Assembly: GCF_013836145.1 (NCBI RefSeq)
Contig: NZ_CP057483.1
Coordinates: 1,984,001 to 2,048,000 of the forward strand
Reading direction: 5' to 3'
Source of the DNA: Citrobacter sp. RHB25-C09
Lineage (GTDB): Bacteria > Pseudomonadota > Gammaproteobacteria > Enterobacterales > Enterobacteriaceae
DNA: 64,000 nt
In this document: one piece after another, positions 1 to 9,334 of the stretch
How the letters are laid out: every line of letters begins with the position of its first letter
Position numbering within the stretch: the first letter of the stretch is position 1
The notes under the pieces: generated by a model
What the model saw: only the letters and a program-made list of their open reading frames with translations
Databases searched by the model: none
Told to the model about the DNA's origin: nothing
Made by a program: the position numbers and the translations under genes

Positions 1-985
1 TAAACAGGCCAATCATGCCGAAGGCAATCAGACCGCCAATGACGCCGGACAGAATCAGGATCAGCGGTAAATCCGCGCCCATGCGAATCAGCATTGGACG
101 GATTACGTTATCCAGAGTACCTACCACGCAACTCCACACCAACAGCACCGTCCCCCAGGTTGTATCCCCGGTCCAGTACAGCCAGATGATGGCCGGAACT
201 AACACCGGCAGTGGCCCCAGTTGCACAAGGCAAGAGAGAATCATCACTACCGTCAGCAGGGTGGCATAGGGAACCCCTGAAATCGCCAGACCGATGCCGC
301 CGAGCACCGCCTGGACCAGCGCCGTCACCACAACACCCAGCGCGACCGCACGGATGGCCTGAGCGGCAAGCAATACCGCCGCATCGCCACGTTTAGACGC
401 CAGACGGGTAGCAAAATGGCGGACGCCAAGGGCAACGGTCTCTCCACGCCAGTACAGCAGGGCGCTGAATAACAGCATCAGCGCACAGTGCACCATAAAG
501 CGGCCAATATGCGCGGCTTGCCCGACAAACCAGGTTGTCGTCGCGCCAATATAGGGACGAACTTTCGCCATGATCGCCGCGCCCCCCATATCCAGCAGGT
601 TATGCCACCCGGCATACAGTTTGGTACCTACCAGCGGAATACTGTTCAGCCAGGCAAGATCCGGAAGCGTCATGTCGCCGCCCGTTAGCGCATGGATGAG
701 CGGACCGCTGCCATCAACGATACTGTTCACCAGCAACGCGATGGGAATGACAAACAGCAGCACTAATAACAGCGTCATGACCAGCACGGCGAGCGAGCGG
801 CGACCCCAAAGCATTCTTTGCAAGCCCAATAGTACCGGCCATGTGGCGATGACGATGGTACCGGCCCAGGCAAAGCCCAGAATAAAAGGTTGAACAATCC
901 AGAGACACGCCACAATCATGATGGCTAAAAACAGCACCGACAGCAGCACTTGTGCGATATCCCTGGGCTGACGAATATTGACCAT
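1..985 (-). CDS. ydiK: YdiK, AI-2E family inner-membrane transporter (3' end outside window)
   Basis: Reading the minus strand from the ATG at 985 gives an open frame that runs off the left edge without a stop, so about 328 of the roughly 370 family residues are present. The protein starts MVNIRQPRDIAQ and continues as several long hydrophobic segments separated by short basic loops, including GGIGLAISGVPYATLL and LDNVIRPMLIR, typical of the AI-2E/PerM permease family. The function of YdiK is not established; a role as a membrane exporter is inferred from the family. It is divergent from ydiJ, with about 200 bp between the two starts, as in E. coli. Confidence 0.9.
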   Translation of the reverse strand, partial: MVNIRQPRDIAQVLLSVLFLAIMIVACLWIVQPFILGFAWAGTIVIATWPVLLGLQRMLWGRRSLAVLVMTLLLVLLFVIPIALLVNSIVDGSGPLIHALTGGDMTLPDLAWLNSIPLVGTKLYAGWHNLLDMGGAAIMAKVRPYIGATTTWFVGQAAHIGRFMVHCALMLLFSALLYWRGETVALGVRHFATRLASKRGDAAVLLAAQAIRAVALGVVVTALVQAVLGGIGLAISGVPYATLLTVVMILSCLVQLGPLPVLVPAIIWLYWTGDTTWGTVLLVWSCVVGTLDNVIRPMLIRMGADLPLILILSGVIGGLIAFGMIGLF

Positions 986-1186
986 AAACAGTTTTCACCT
1001 TTGTAGTGCGTCGAACGTTGACGCGACGTAAATACGCAAAATAACTCTGATAATAATGAGCAATATCAGCGATTTTTAACAGGCGGATTCTGCCAGTATT
1101 TCTACTGGGTGTATTAGAAAAAAATGTGATACAACATTAAGCAAACGATAACCTCACAACACAGACCGCAGGAAAGGGTCAGAACA

Positions 1187-4100
1187 ATGATTCCACAAAT
1201 TTCTCAGGCACCCGGCGTCGTTCAGCTGGTGCTCAATTTTTTGCAAGAGCTGGAGCAACAGGGTTTTACCGGCGATACGGCGACCAGTTATGCCGATCGT
1301 CTGACGATGTCGACAGATAACAGTATCTATCAACTTCTTCCCGATGCCGTTGTTTTTCCCCGTTCCACGGCCGATGTGGCATTAATTGCCCGACTGGCGG
1401 CGGAGCCTCGTTTTACCTCGCTGATCTTCACTCCACGCGGCGGCGGCACAGGTACTAATGGTCAGGCGCTGAATCAGGGCATTATCGTTGATATGTCCCG
1501 CTATATGAGCCGCATTATTGAAATCAACCCTGAAGAGGGCTGGGTTCGTGTGGAAGCGGGGGTGATCAAAGATCAGCTTAATCAGTACCTCAAACCATTT
1601 GGTTACTTCTTTGCCCCGGAGCTTTCGACCAGTAACCGGGCAACACTCGGCGGCATGATTAACACCGATGCCTCTGGTCAGGGATCGCTGGTGTACGGTA
1701 AAACCTCCGACCATGTGCTCGGCGTACGCGCGGTGCTGCTGGGGGGGGATATTCTCGACACGCAACCGCTGCCTGTCGAACTGGCCGAAGCGCTGGGTAA
1801 AAATAACACGGCCATTGGCCGTATCTATCGTACCGTGCTGGAACGCTGTCGCGACAACCGTCAACTGATAATTGAAAGTTTCCCAAAACTGAACCGCTTC
1901 CTGACCGGCTACGATTTACGTCACGTCTTTAACGACGATATGAGCGAGTTTGATTTAACCCGCATTCTGACCGGCTCAGAAGGCACGCTGGCATTTATCA
2001 CCGAAGCACGTCTCGACATTACGCCTTTGCCGAAAGTTCGCCGTCTGGTGAATGTAAAATACGACTCTTTTGACTCCGCGTTGCGCAATGCGCCGTTTAT
2101 GGTAGAGGCGCGGGCGCTGTCGGTCGAAACGGTAGATTCAAAGGTGCTGAATCTGGCGCGGGAAGATATTGTCTGGCATTCGGTGAGTGAATTAATCACC
2201 GATGTTCCTGACAAAGAGATGCTCGGCTTGAATATTGTAGAGTTCGCCGGAGATGATGCGGAAGTAATTGATGGTCAGGTCGCCGCACTGTGCGAGCGCC
2301 TTGATGGCCTGATTGCTCGTGAAGAGGCCGGAGTTATCGGCTGGCAGCTCTGTACAGAACTTGCTGGCGTCGAGCGTATCTACGCCATGCGTAAAAAGGC
2401 CGTTGGTCTGCTGGGCAATGCGAAAGGGACAGCGAAACCTATCCCGTTTGCTGAAGATACTTGCGTTCCGCCTGAACATCTTGCTGACTATATTGCTGAG
2501 TTTCGTGCCCTGCTGGATGGTCACGGGCTGAGCTACGGCATGTTTGGTCACGTTGATGCCGGGGTATTGCACGTGCGCCCGGCGCTGGACATGTGCGATC
2601 CGCAGCAGGAAATGCTGATGCAGCAGATTTCCGATGAAGTGGTTGCGTTGACGGCAAAATATGGTGGTCTGTTGTGGGGCGAGCATGGTAAAGGCTTCCG
2701 TGCGGAATACAGTCCGGCCTTTTTTGGCGATACGCTTTATGGCGAACTTCGTAAAGTGAAGGCGGCGTTTGATCCTCATAATCGCCTGAACCCCGGTAAA
2801 ATTTGTCCGCCCGAAGGGCTTGACGCACCGATGATGAAGGTCGATGCGGTTAAGCGGGGGACGTACGACAGGCAAATCCCACTGGCGGTACGCCAGACCT
2901 GGCGCGGGGCGATGGAGTGTAACGGCAACGGTCTGTGCTTTAACTTCGACGCGAAAAGCCCGATGTGTCCGTCGATGAAAATCAGCCTCAACCGTATCCA
3001 CTCACCGAAAGGACGCGCGACACTGGTGCGCGAATGGTTACGTCTGCTGGCCGATCGTGGCATTGACCCGGTACGACTGGAGAACGCGCTATCGGAGAAA
3101 CGCCCCAGTCTGCGCACGCTGATTGCGCGCACCCGCAATACGTGGCATGCCAATAAAGGGGAATATGATTTCTCCCACGAGGTGAAAGAGGCGATGTCCG
3201 GCTGTCTGGCCTGTAAGGCGTGCTCAACGCAGTGTCCAATCAAAATAGACGTACCGGAATTCCGTTCGCGCTTCCTGCAGCTTTATCACACGCGCTACTT
3301 ACGTCCGCTACGCGACCATCTGGTGGCGACGGTTGAAACCTATGCACCGCTGATGGCGCGCGCGCCGAAAACCTTTAACTTCTTTATTAACCAACCTCTG
3401 GTGCGCAAGCTTTCGGCAAAACATATAGGCATGGTGGATCTGCCGCTGCTGTCGACGCCTTCACTGCAACAGCAACTGGTGGGGCATCGCTCGGCTAACA
3501 TGACGCTGGAGCAGCTTGAGGCATTACCGGCTGAACAGAAAGCCAGGACGGTGCTGGTAGTGCAGGACCCGTTCACCAGCTATTACGATGCGCAGGTCGT
3601 TGCCGACTTCGTTCGTCTGGTGGAAAAACTGGGGTTACAGCCCGTTCTGTTGCCATTCTCTCCTAACGGTAAGGCGCAGCATATTAAAGGTTTCCTGACC
3701 CGTTTTGCGAAGACGGCTAAAAAGACTTCTGAATTTTTGAATCGTGTCGCCCAACTGGGGATGCCGATGGTGGGGGTCGATCCCGCGTTGGTGCTCTGCT
3801 ACCGTGATGAATATAAGCTGGCGTTAGGCGAGCAGCGCGGGGACTTCCACGTGCAGTTGGCGAATGAATGGTTATCGACGGTGCTGGCTTCCCACGAAAC
3901 GCGCGAGCTCAGCGGTGAGTCCTGGTACTTCTTCGGCCACTGTACTGAAGTGACCGCATTGCCTGGGGCACCCGCGCAGTGGGCGACAATATTTGCCCGC
4001 TTCGGTGCGAAACTGGAAAACGTCAGCGTGGGCTGCTGTGGCATGGCGGGAACTTATGGCCATGAGGCAAAAAATCATGCCAGCTCGCTGGGCATCTACG

Positions 4101-4243
4101 AGCTGTCATGGCACCAGGCCATGGAGCGACTGCCGCGAAATCGTTGTCTGGCAACAGGCTATTCGTGTCGTAGCCAGGTGAAACGTGTTGAGGGCACCGG
4201 AGTGCGTCATCCCGTTCAGGCATTACTGGAGATAATTGGATGA
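1187..4243 (+). CDS. ydiJ: YdiJ, FAD and iron-sulphur D-2-hydroxyacid dehydrogenase
   Basis: A 1018-residue flavoprotein. The N-terminal PCMH-type FAD domain carries the glycine-rich PRGGGTGTNGQ motif near residue 83 and is followed by an FAD-oxidase C-terminal domain with the GHVDAGVLHVRP region. A 4Fe-4S segment (CLACKACSTQCP, near residue 673) and a C-terminal CCG domain (GCCGMAGTYG, near residue 948) complete the layout seen in glycolate and D-lactate dehydrogenase-like enzymes. The E. coli protein has been reported to oxidise D-2-hydroxyglutarate; that activity is carried over here by homology. The stop overlaps the start of menI by four bases (ATGA), so the two are probably translationally coupled. 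Confidence 0.95.
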   Translation: MIPQISQAPGVVQLVLNFLQELEQQGFTGDTATSYADRLTMSTDNSIYQLLPDAVVFPRSTADVALIARLAAEPRFTSLIFTPRGGGTGTNGQALNQGIIVDMSRYMSRIIEINPEEGWVRVEAGVIKDQLNQYLKPFGYFFAPELSTSNRATLGGMINTDASGQGSLVYGKTSDHVLGVRAVLLGGDILDTQPLPVELAEALGKNNTAIGRIYRTVLERCRDNRQLIIESFPKLNRFLTGYDLRHVFNDDMSEFDLTRILTGSEGTLAFITEARLDITPLPKVRRLVNVKYDSFDSALRNAPFMVEARALSVETVDSKVLNLAREDIVWHSVSELITDVPDKEMLGLNIVEFAGDDAEVIDGQVAALCERLDGLIAREEAGVIGWQLCTELAGVERIYAMRKKAVGLLGNAKGTAKPIPFAEDTCVPPEHLADYIAEFRALLDGHGLSYGMFGHVDAGVLHVRPALDMCDPQQEMLMQQISDEVVALTAKYGGLLWGEHGKGFRAEYSPAFFGDTLYGELRKVKAAFDPHNRLNPGKICPPEGLDAPMMKVDAVKRGTYDRQIPLAVRQTWRGAMECNGNGLCFNFDAKSPMCPSMKISLNRIHSPKGRATLVREWLRLLADRGIDPVRLENALSEKRPSLRTLIARTRNTWHANKGEYDFSHEVKEAMSGCLACKACSTQCPIKIDVPEFRSRFLQLYHTRYLRPLRDHLVATVETYAPLMARAPKTFNFFINQPLVRKLSAKHIGMVDLPLLSTPSLQQQLVGHRSANMTLEQLEALPAEQKARTVLVVQDPFTSYYDAQVVADFVRLVEKLGLQPVLLPFSPNGKAQHIKGFLTRFAKTAKKTSEFLNRVAQLGMPMVGVDPALVLCYRDEYKLALGEQRGDFHVQLANEWLSTVLASHETRELSGESWYFFGHCTEVTALPGAPAQWATIFARFGAKLENVSVGCCGMAGTYGHEAKNHASSLGIYELSWHQAMERLPRNRCLATGYSCRSQVKRVEGTGVRHPVQALLEIIG

Positions 4244-4650
4244 TCTGGAAACGTGAAGTCACCCTTGAGGCGCTCAACGCCATGGGGGAAGGCAATATGG
4301 TGGGGTTGTTGGATATTCGCTTCGAGCATATTGGCGATGATACGCTGGAGGCCTCCATGCCGGTTGACTCGCGAACTAAACAGCCGTTTGGTCTACTCCA
4401 CGGCGGTGCGTCTGTCGTGCTGGCAGAAAGCCTTGGTTCAGTAGCCGGTTATCTCTGTACCGAGGGGGGGCAGAGGGTTGTCGGTCTGGAGGTCAATGCC
4501 AACCACGTGCGCTCTGCGCGTGAAGGGCGAGTGAAAGGGGTTTGTCAGGCGATTCATACAGGCTCCCGCCACCAGGTCTGGCAAATCGATATCTATGACG
4601 ATCGGCAAAGGCTTTGCTGCACGTCAAGGTTAACGACGGCTATTGTGTGA
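4240..4650 (+). CDS. menI: MenI (YdiI), 1,4-dihydroxy-2-naphthoyl-CoA thioesterase
   Basis: A 136-residue hotdog-fold thioesterase, full length for the family. The segment QPFGLLHGGASVVLAES is the conserved hotdog helix region with the catalytic glutamate, and NANHVRSAREGRV is the following strand pair. The E. coli enzyme releases CoA from DHNA-CoA in menaquinone synthesis and also acts on other acyl-CoAs. The start overlaps the ydiJ stop (ATGA), so it is read as the second gene of a ydiJ-menI unit. Menaquinone supply fits the anaerobic redox operon further along the window, although no direct link is visible. Confidence 0.93.
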   Translation: MIWKREVTLEALNAMGEGNMVGLLDIRFEHIGDDTLEASMPVDSRTKQPFGLLHGGASVVLAESLGSVAGYLCTEGGQRVVGLEVNANHVRSAREGRVKGVCQAIHTGSRHQVWQIDIYDDRQRLCCTSRLTTAIV

Positions 4651-4682
4651 CGTTGTCACGTAAAAAAGTGTGATCAGTATTG

Positions 4683-4740
4683 CTTTTGGTCATAATCTGC
4701 ACAGGAAAAGGTGATATACTGTGCAGGTTAAGACCAAAAG
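4683..4740. repeat. Nested inverted repeat over the probable ydiH promoter
   Basis: Two pairs of arms are nested about one centre: CTTTTGGTC at 4683-4691 with GACCAAAAG at 4732-4740, and CTGCACAG at 4697-4704 with CTGTGCAG at 4719-4726. The gaps between outer and inner arms are five bases on both sides, so the dyad is symmetric over 58 bp. A TATACT hexamer at 4715-4720, a good -10 candidate for ydiH, lies inside it. It may be an operator or an RNA hairpin. Confidence 0.6.
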
Positions 4741-4750
4741 TGAGGACAAT

Positions 4751-4939
4751 ATGACTAGCCAACTCGATCCGGCCCAACTGGCAATTGAATTTTTACGCCG
4801 CGATACCACCCAACTTTCTCCTGCCCAATACCTCAAAAAGCTAAAACAGTTAGAGCTGGAATTTACTGACCTGCTGACGCTGTCTTCTACAGAATTAAAA
4901 GAAGAGATCTATTTTGCCTGGCGCCTGGGCGTCCATTGA
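4751..4939 (+). CDS. ydiH: YdiH, small protein of unknown function
   Basis: A 62-residue protein starting MTSQLDPAQLAIEFLRRD and ending FAWRLGVH, matching E. coli YdiH in length and sequence. The ATG at 4751 is chosen over an in-frame GTG-type start 30 bases upstream because it matches the family start and follows a GAGGA ribosome binding site at 4742-4746. It is helical and acidic, with no membrane segment or catalytic motif. The function is not known. It is followed directly by an intrinsic terminator. Confidence 0.85.
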   Translation: MTSQLDPAQLAIEFLRRDTTQLSPAQYLKKLKQLELEFTDLLTLSSTELKEEIYFAWRLGVH

Positions 4940-4968
4940 TTGTGGCTGACGCACAAATCATAAAATTG

Positions 4969-4989
4969 GCCGCGTAATGCGGCTTTTTT
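4969..4989 (+). terminator. Intrinsic terminator after ydiH
   Basis: A GCCGC stem with a GTAAT loop and GCGGC return, followed by a TTTTTT run, 30 bases after the ydiH stop. Confidence 0.85.
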
Positions 4990-5073
4990 ATTTTTTAATC
5001 ACCTGAATTGGATTGGAAAAAAAACAAAACGCAATTTGTGTTAAAAGCGCCTCTCCCGGAAATGAGACTATTC

Positions 5074-5176
5074 CTATCGCCCCTTCAAGAGCTAAGCCAT
5101 GATGAGTGCCGGAGATAAGCGCCGGATGGGGCGGGAACCCTTAAGGCTATTTGCGGATAACCTTAAGGGTTTTTTA
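5074..5176 (+). ncRNA. rydB: Structured RNA candidate at the rydB locus
   Basis: Between ydiH and sufA, where E. coli carries the small RNA RydB, the plus strand can fold a long outer stem (CGCCCC at 5078-5083 with GGGGCG at 5128-5133). A near-perfect terminator hairpin follows: AACCCTTAAGG at 5136-5146, CCTTAAGGGTT at 5161-5171, then a U run. The 5' end is a guess because no clear promoter was found. The gene name rests on position and on recall of the RydB sequence, not on an alignment. A 59-codon ORF (5099-5278) starts inside it and is treated in the findings. Confidence 0.5.
5136..5176 (+). terminator. Strong intrinsic terminator of the rydB-like RNA
   Basis: An eleven-base inverted repeat (5136-5146 and 5161-5171) followed by TTTTTT. 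It is the strongest hairpin of the ydiH-sufA interval and isolates the suf operon from upstream transcription. Confidence 0.8.
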
Positions 5177-5401
5177 TTTGTGATGCTCATACCTTTTGTA
5201 GTCACTCCTATCTTTGAAATAGTCATTTTCTATACATCTTTACGCAATCGACCACTCCTGCCGATGAATCCTTCTTAATCCATTATTTTTCAATGCATTG
5301 AACAATTGTGTTCCGTCCGGTAATCCCGCAGAGCAGGGTCTATGCTTAATTAAAGTGCTCAAAATGGGTGAATTAACCGAATGACCCTGTTGTTGAGGGG
5401 T

Positions 5402-5426
5402 TGAAGTGATAATCATTATCACTAAC
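5402..5426. promoter_or_regulatory. Fur box in the sufA promoter
   Basis: The bases GATAATCATTATC at 5408-5420, inside a longer symmetric stretch, match the Fur consensus GATAATGATAATCATTATC, with two overlapping 19-bp registers (5402-5420 and 5408-5426). The sites lie 42-66 bp before the sufA start. In E. coli the suf operon is repressed by Fur and activated by apo-IscR and OxyR; only the Fur site is obvious here. Confidence 0.8.
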
Positions 5427-5467
5427 ATGATGTTATCGCCCGATGGCTCATAACGCGAGGTCACTGT

Positions 5468-5836
5468 ATGGAATTGCACTCAGGAACATTTAATCCGGAT
5501 GATTTTGCCTGGCGCGGATTAACGCTAACGCCTGCGGCAGCAGCGCATATCCGTGAACTGGTTGCCAAACAACCCGGAATGCTTGGCGTACGTTTAGGCG
5601 TCAAACAGACAGGTTGTGCGGGCTTTGGCTACGTGCTGGGCACGGTCAGTGAGCCGGAAAAAGACGATTTGTTGTTCGAGGCAGAGGGCGCAAAGCTGTA
5701 TGTTCCGCTACAGGCCATGCCCTTTATCGACGGCACTGAAGTCGATTTTGTCCACGAAGGCTTAAACCAGTTATTCAAATTTAATAACCCGAAAGCCCAG
5801 AACGAGTGTGGCTGTGGCGAAAGCTTTGGGGTATAG
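5468..5836 (+). CDS. sufA: SufA, A-type iron-sulphur carrier
   Basis: A 122-residue A-type carrier, full length. It has the three conserved cysteines of the family, one in [10 protein letters not shown] and the pair in [11 protein letters not shown] at the C-terminus, which hold a transferable Fe-S cluster. It is the first gene of sufABCDSE, the iron-limitation and oxidative-stress Fe-S assembly pathway, directly downstream of the Fur box. Nine bases separate its stop from the sufB start. Confidence 0.97.
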   Translation: MELHSGTFNPDDFAWRGLTLTPAAAAHIRELVAKQPGMLGVRLGVKQTGCAGFGYVLGTVSEPEKDDLLFEAEGAKLYVPLQAMPFIDGTEVDFVHEGLNQLFKFNNPKAQNECGCGESFGV

Positions 5837-5844
5837 GCGGTACT

Positions 5845-7332
5845 ATGTCTCGAAATACTGAAGCAACAGATGATGTAAAAAGCTGGACCGGTGGCCCGTT
5901 GAATTACAAAGAAGGCTTTTTTACGCAACTGCAGACGGATGAGCTGGCGAAAGGCATCAATGAAGAGGTGGTGCGCGCCATTTCTGCGAAACGCAAAGAG
6001 CCAGAGTGGATGCTGGAATTTCGCCTGAACGCGTACCGGGCATGGGTCGAAATGGAAGAGCCGCACTGGCTAAAAGCGCAGTACAACACCCTTAATTATC
6101 AGGATTACAGCTACTATTCCGCGCCTTCGTGCGGGAACTGCGATGATGCCTGTGAAACAGAACCCGGCGCTGTCCAGCAAACGGGGGCTAACGCCTTCCT
6201 CAGCAAAGAGGTGGAAGCCGCATTTGAGCAACTTGGCGTGCCGGTGCGGGAAGGACGAGAAGTGGCTGTAGATGCCATCTTTGACTCAGTGTCAGTGGCG
6301 ACGACCTACCGGGAAAAACTGGCGGAACAGGGGATCATTTTCTGCTCTTTCGGTGAGGCGATTCACGATCATCCTGAGTTGGTGAAAAAATATCTCGGTA
6401 CCGTCGTTCCTGGAAACGATAACTTCTTCGCGGCGCTCAATGCCGCTGTCGCCTCTGATGGCACCTTTATTTACGTGCCAAAAGGCGTGCGTTGCCCGAT
6501 GGAGCTTTCAACCTATTTTCGCATTAACGCGGAAAAAACCGGTCAGTTTGAGCGTACCATCCTGGTGGCGGATGAAGGCAGCTATGTCAGTTATATCGAG
6601 GGCTGCTCGGCTCCCGTTCGCGACAGCTATCAACTGCACGCCGCGGTAGTGGAAGTGATCATTCATAAAGACGCTGAGGTGAAATACTCCACTGTCCAGA
6701 ACTGGTTCCCTGGCGATAACAACACCGGCGGCATTTTGAACTTTGTCACCAAACGGGCGCTGTGCGAAGGCGAAAACAGCAAAATGTCGTGGACCCAGTC
6801 GGAAACCGGTTCGGCAATTACCTGGAAATACCCAAGCTGTATTCTGCGTGGTGACAACTCTATCGGTGAGTTCTACTCGGTGGCGCTCACCAGTGGGCAC
6901 CAGCAGGCGGATACCGGCACCAAGATGATCCACATCGGTAAGAATACTAAATCGACCATTATCTCGAAGGGGATTTCCGCCGGGCACAGCCAGAACAGCT
7001 ACCGTGGGCTGGTAAAAATCATGCCGACGGCGACCAATGCCCGCAACTTCACCCAGTGCGATTCCATGCTAATAGGTGCCGATTGCGGTGCGCACACGTT
7101 CCCCTACGTCGAATGCCGCAACAACAGCGCGCAGCTTGAGCACGAGGCGACAACGTCGCGCATTGGTGAAGATCAGTTGTTCTATTGCCTGCAACGCGGT
7201 ATCAGCGAAGAAGATGCGATTTCGATGATCGTCAACGGCTTCTGTAAAGACGTGTTCTCTGAGTTGCCGCTAGAGTTTGCCGTCGAAGCGCAGAAACTCC
7301 TCGCCATAAGTCTCGAACACAGCGTCGGTTAA
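5845..7332 (+). CDS. sufB: SufB, Fe-S scaffold subunit of SufBCD
   Basis: A 495-residue scaffold protein beginning [14 protein letters not shown]. The ATG at 5845 matches the E. coli length; an in-frame start upstream at 5806 lies inside sufA and is rejected. The right-handed helix core and the C-terminal segment [17 protein letters not shown], which holds the conserved cluster-assembly cysteine, are present. With SufC and SufD it forms the SufBC2D complex that receives sulphur from SufSE and builds 4Fe-4S clusters in the cytosol. Confidence 0.97.
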   Translation: MSRNTEATDDVKSWTGGPLNYKEGFFTQLQTDELAKGINEEVVRAISAKRKEPEWMLEFRLNAYRAWVEMEEPHWLKAQYNTLNYQDYSYYSAPSCGNCDDACETEPGAVQQTGANAFLSKEVEAAFEQLGVPVREGREVAVDAIFDSVSVATTYREKLAEQGIIFCSFGEAIHDHPELVKKYLGTVVPGNDNFFAALNAAVASDGTFIYVPKGVRCPMELSTYFRINAEKTGQFERTILVADEGSYVSYIEGCSAPVRDSYQLHAAVVEVIIHKDAEVKYSTVQNWFPGDNNTGGILNFVTKRALCEGENSKMSWTQSETGSAITWKYPSCILRGDNSIGEFYSVALTSGHQQADTGTKMIHIGKNTKSTIISKGISAGHSQNSYRGLVKIMPTATNARNFTQCDSMLIGADCGAHTFPYVECRNNSAQLEHEATTSRIGEDQLFYCLQRGISEEDAISMIVNGFCKDVFSELPLEFAVEAQKLLAISLEHSVG

Positions 7333-7341
7333 GGAATATAC

Positions 7342-8088
7342 ATGTTAAGTATTAAAGATTTACAGGTCAGCGTGGAAGATAAGGCGATTCTGCGTGGGTT
7401 GAGCCTTGAGGTTCGTCCTGGTGAAGTTCACGCCATTATGGGGCCCAATGGCTCAGGTAAAAGCACGCTTTCCGCAACGTTAGCCGGGCGCGAAGATTAT
7501 GAAGTCACGGGCGGATCGGTTGAGTTTAAAGGGAAAGACCTGTTGGCACTTTCTCCGGAAGATCGTGCCGGGGAAGGTATTTTTATGGCTTTCCAGTATC
7601 CGGTTGAGATCCCCGGTGTCAGCAATCAGTTTTTCCTGCAAACGGCACTGAATGCGGTACGCACCTATCGTGGGCAGGAATCGCTCGACCGCTTTGATTT
7701 TCAGGATTTGATGGAGGAGAAAATCGCGCTACTGAAGATGCCCGAAGATTTATTGACGCGCTCGGTGAACGTGGGTTTTTCTGGCGGAGAGAAAAAACGT
7801 AACGATATTCTGCAAATGGCGGTGCTGGAACCGGAACTGTGTATTCTCGATGAGTCAGACTCCGGGCTGGATATTGATGCCCTGAAGGTGGTAGCCGACG
7901 GCGTAAACTCGCTGCGTGACGGCAATCGGTCGTTTGTGATCGTGACCCACTATCAGCGCATTCTTGACTATATCAAGCCTGATTATGTCCACGTTTTGTA
8001 TCAGGGGCGGATCGTGAAGTCAGGTGATTTCACTCTGGTCAAACAACTGGAGGAGCAGGGATATGGCTGGCTTAGCGAACAGCAGTAA
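7342..8088 (+). CDS. sufC: SufC, ATPase of the SufBCD complex
   Basis: A 248-residue ABC-type ATPase with Walker A GPNGSGKST, the Suf-specific Q-loop region FMAFQYPVEIPGV, signature FSGGEKKR and Walker B CILDESDSGLD. It is soluble and drives conformational change of SufB-SufD instead of powering transport. The start is nine bases after the sufB stop, and its last 26 bases overlap the start of sufD. Confidence 0.97.
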   Translation: MLSIKDLQVSVEDKAILRGLSLEVRPGEVHAIMGPNGSGKSTLSATLAGREDYEVTGGSVEFKGKDLLALSPEDRAGEGIFMAFQYPVEIPGVSNQFFLQTALNAVRTYRGQESLDRFDFQDLMEEKIALLKMPEDLLTRSVNVGFSGGEKKRNDILQMAVLEPELCILDESDSGLDIDALKVVADGVNSLRDGNRSFVIVTHYQRILDYIKPDYVHVLYQGRIVKSGDFTLVKQLEEQGYGWLSEQQ

Positions 8089-9334
8089 TGTGCTGCAACA
8101 GTGGCACCATCTGTTTGAAGCACAAGGCGACAAGCGAAGCGAACAGGCGTACCAGCATCTCCAGCAATTGCTGCGTCTGGGGCTACCGACGCGCAAACAT
8201 GAGAACTGGAAGTACACGCCGCTCGAAGGGCTTACCAACAGCCAGTTCGTCAGCCGGTGTGCAGACGTTTCCCCGGCTCAGCGCGACGCGCTGGCGTTAA
8301 AAGTGGATGCGCTGCGGCTGGTGTTTGTTGACGGTCAGTTCAGCCCGACGCTCAGCGACACGTTCAACGATAGCGGCATTGAGTTGGTGATTAACGATGA
8401 GCGACAGGCACTACCCGCAGCGGTACAGCCCGAAGTATTTCTGCATCTGACCGAAAGCCTGGCGCGAAGCGTGACGCATATACGCGTGAAGCGCAACCAA
8501 CGACCTTCTAAGCCATTGCTCCTGATGCATATCACCCAGGGCGTAAATGGCGATGAGGTGAACACGGCCCACTATCGTCACCACCTTGAACTGGAAGAAG
8601 GCGCGGAAGCGACGGTCATTGAGCATTACATGAGCCTGAATGACGCACGGCATTTTACCGGGGCGCGCCTGACCGTGAACGTGGCGGCTAATGCCCATCT
8701 GCGGCATCTCAAACTGGCGTTTGAAAACGCGCTCAGTCATCACTTCGCCCATAACGATATTTTGCTGGCACAAGACGCAACGGCGCACAGCGACAGTTTC
8801 CTGCTGGGCGATGCGGTATTACGCCACAATACCAGTACCCAGCTTAACGGTGAAAACACCACCCTCAGGATCAACAGCCTGGCAATGCCGGTAAAAAATG
8901 AGGTCTGTGATACCCGCACATGGCTTGAACACAACAAAGGCTACTGCAACAGCCGACAGTTGCATAAAACTATCGTCAGCGATAAAGGCCGGGCCGTATT
9001 CAATGGGCTGATTAACGTTGCCCGGCATGCGATCAAAACTGATGGTCAGATGACCAACAACAATCTGCTGCTCGGTAAGTTGGCCGAGGTAGATACGAAA
9101 CCGCAGTTAGAGATCTATGCCGATGATGTGAAGTGCAGCCACGGCGCGACGGTGGGACGCATTGATGATGAGCAGATGTTTTATCTGCGCTCGCGTGGGA
9201 TCGGCCAGCAGGATGCGCAGCAGATGATTCTCTATGCCTTTGCCGCAGAATTGACGGAAGCACTCGGCAATGAGGCCCTTAAACAGCAGGTGTTGGCCCG
9301 TATTGGTCAACGGCTGCCCGGAGGCGAAGCATGA
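8063..9334 (+). CDS. sufD: SufD, scaffold partner of SufB
   Basis: A 423-residue SufB paralogue. The ATG at 8063 ([14 protein letters not shown]) follows GGAGGAGCAGGGAT and gives the family length; a start 39 bases further upstream is rejected. The conserved block [15 protein letters not shown] near the C-terminus carries the histidine used at the SufB-SufD interface. It overlaps sufC by 26 bases and its stop overlaps the sufS start by four bases, pointing to coupled translation through the operon. Confidence 0.96.
   Translation: MAGLANSSNVLQQWHHLFEAQGDKRSEQAYQHLQQLLRLGLPTRKHENWKYTPLEGLTNSQFVSRCADVSPAQRDALALKVDALRLVFVDGQFSPTLSDTFNDSGIELVINDERQALPAAVQPEVFLHLTESLARSVTHIRVKRNQRPSKPLLLMHITQGVNGDEVNTAHYRHHLELEEGAEATVIEHYMSLNDARHFTGARLTVNVAANAHLRHLKLAFENALSHHFAHNDILLAQDATAHSDSFLLGDAVLRHNTSTQLNGENTTLRINSLAMPVKNEVCDTRTWLEHNKGYCNSRQLHKTIVSDKGRAVFNGLINVARHAIKTDGQMTNNNLLLGKLAEVDTKPQLEIYADDVKCSHGATVGRIDDEQMFYLRSRGIGQQDAQQMILYAFAAELTEALGNEALKQQVLARIGQRLPGGEA

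Noticed and set aside
2192..3001. Open minus-strand frame of 269 codons inside ydiJ
   Set aside because: It lies wholly opposite a full-length, family-matched gene; its composition (His/Arg-rich) and lack of a ribosome binding site mark it as a shadow frame.
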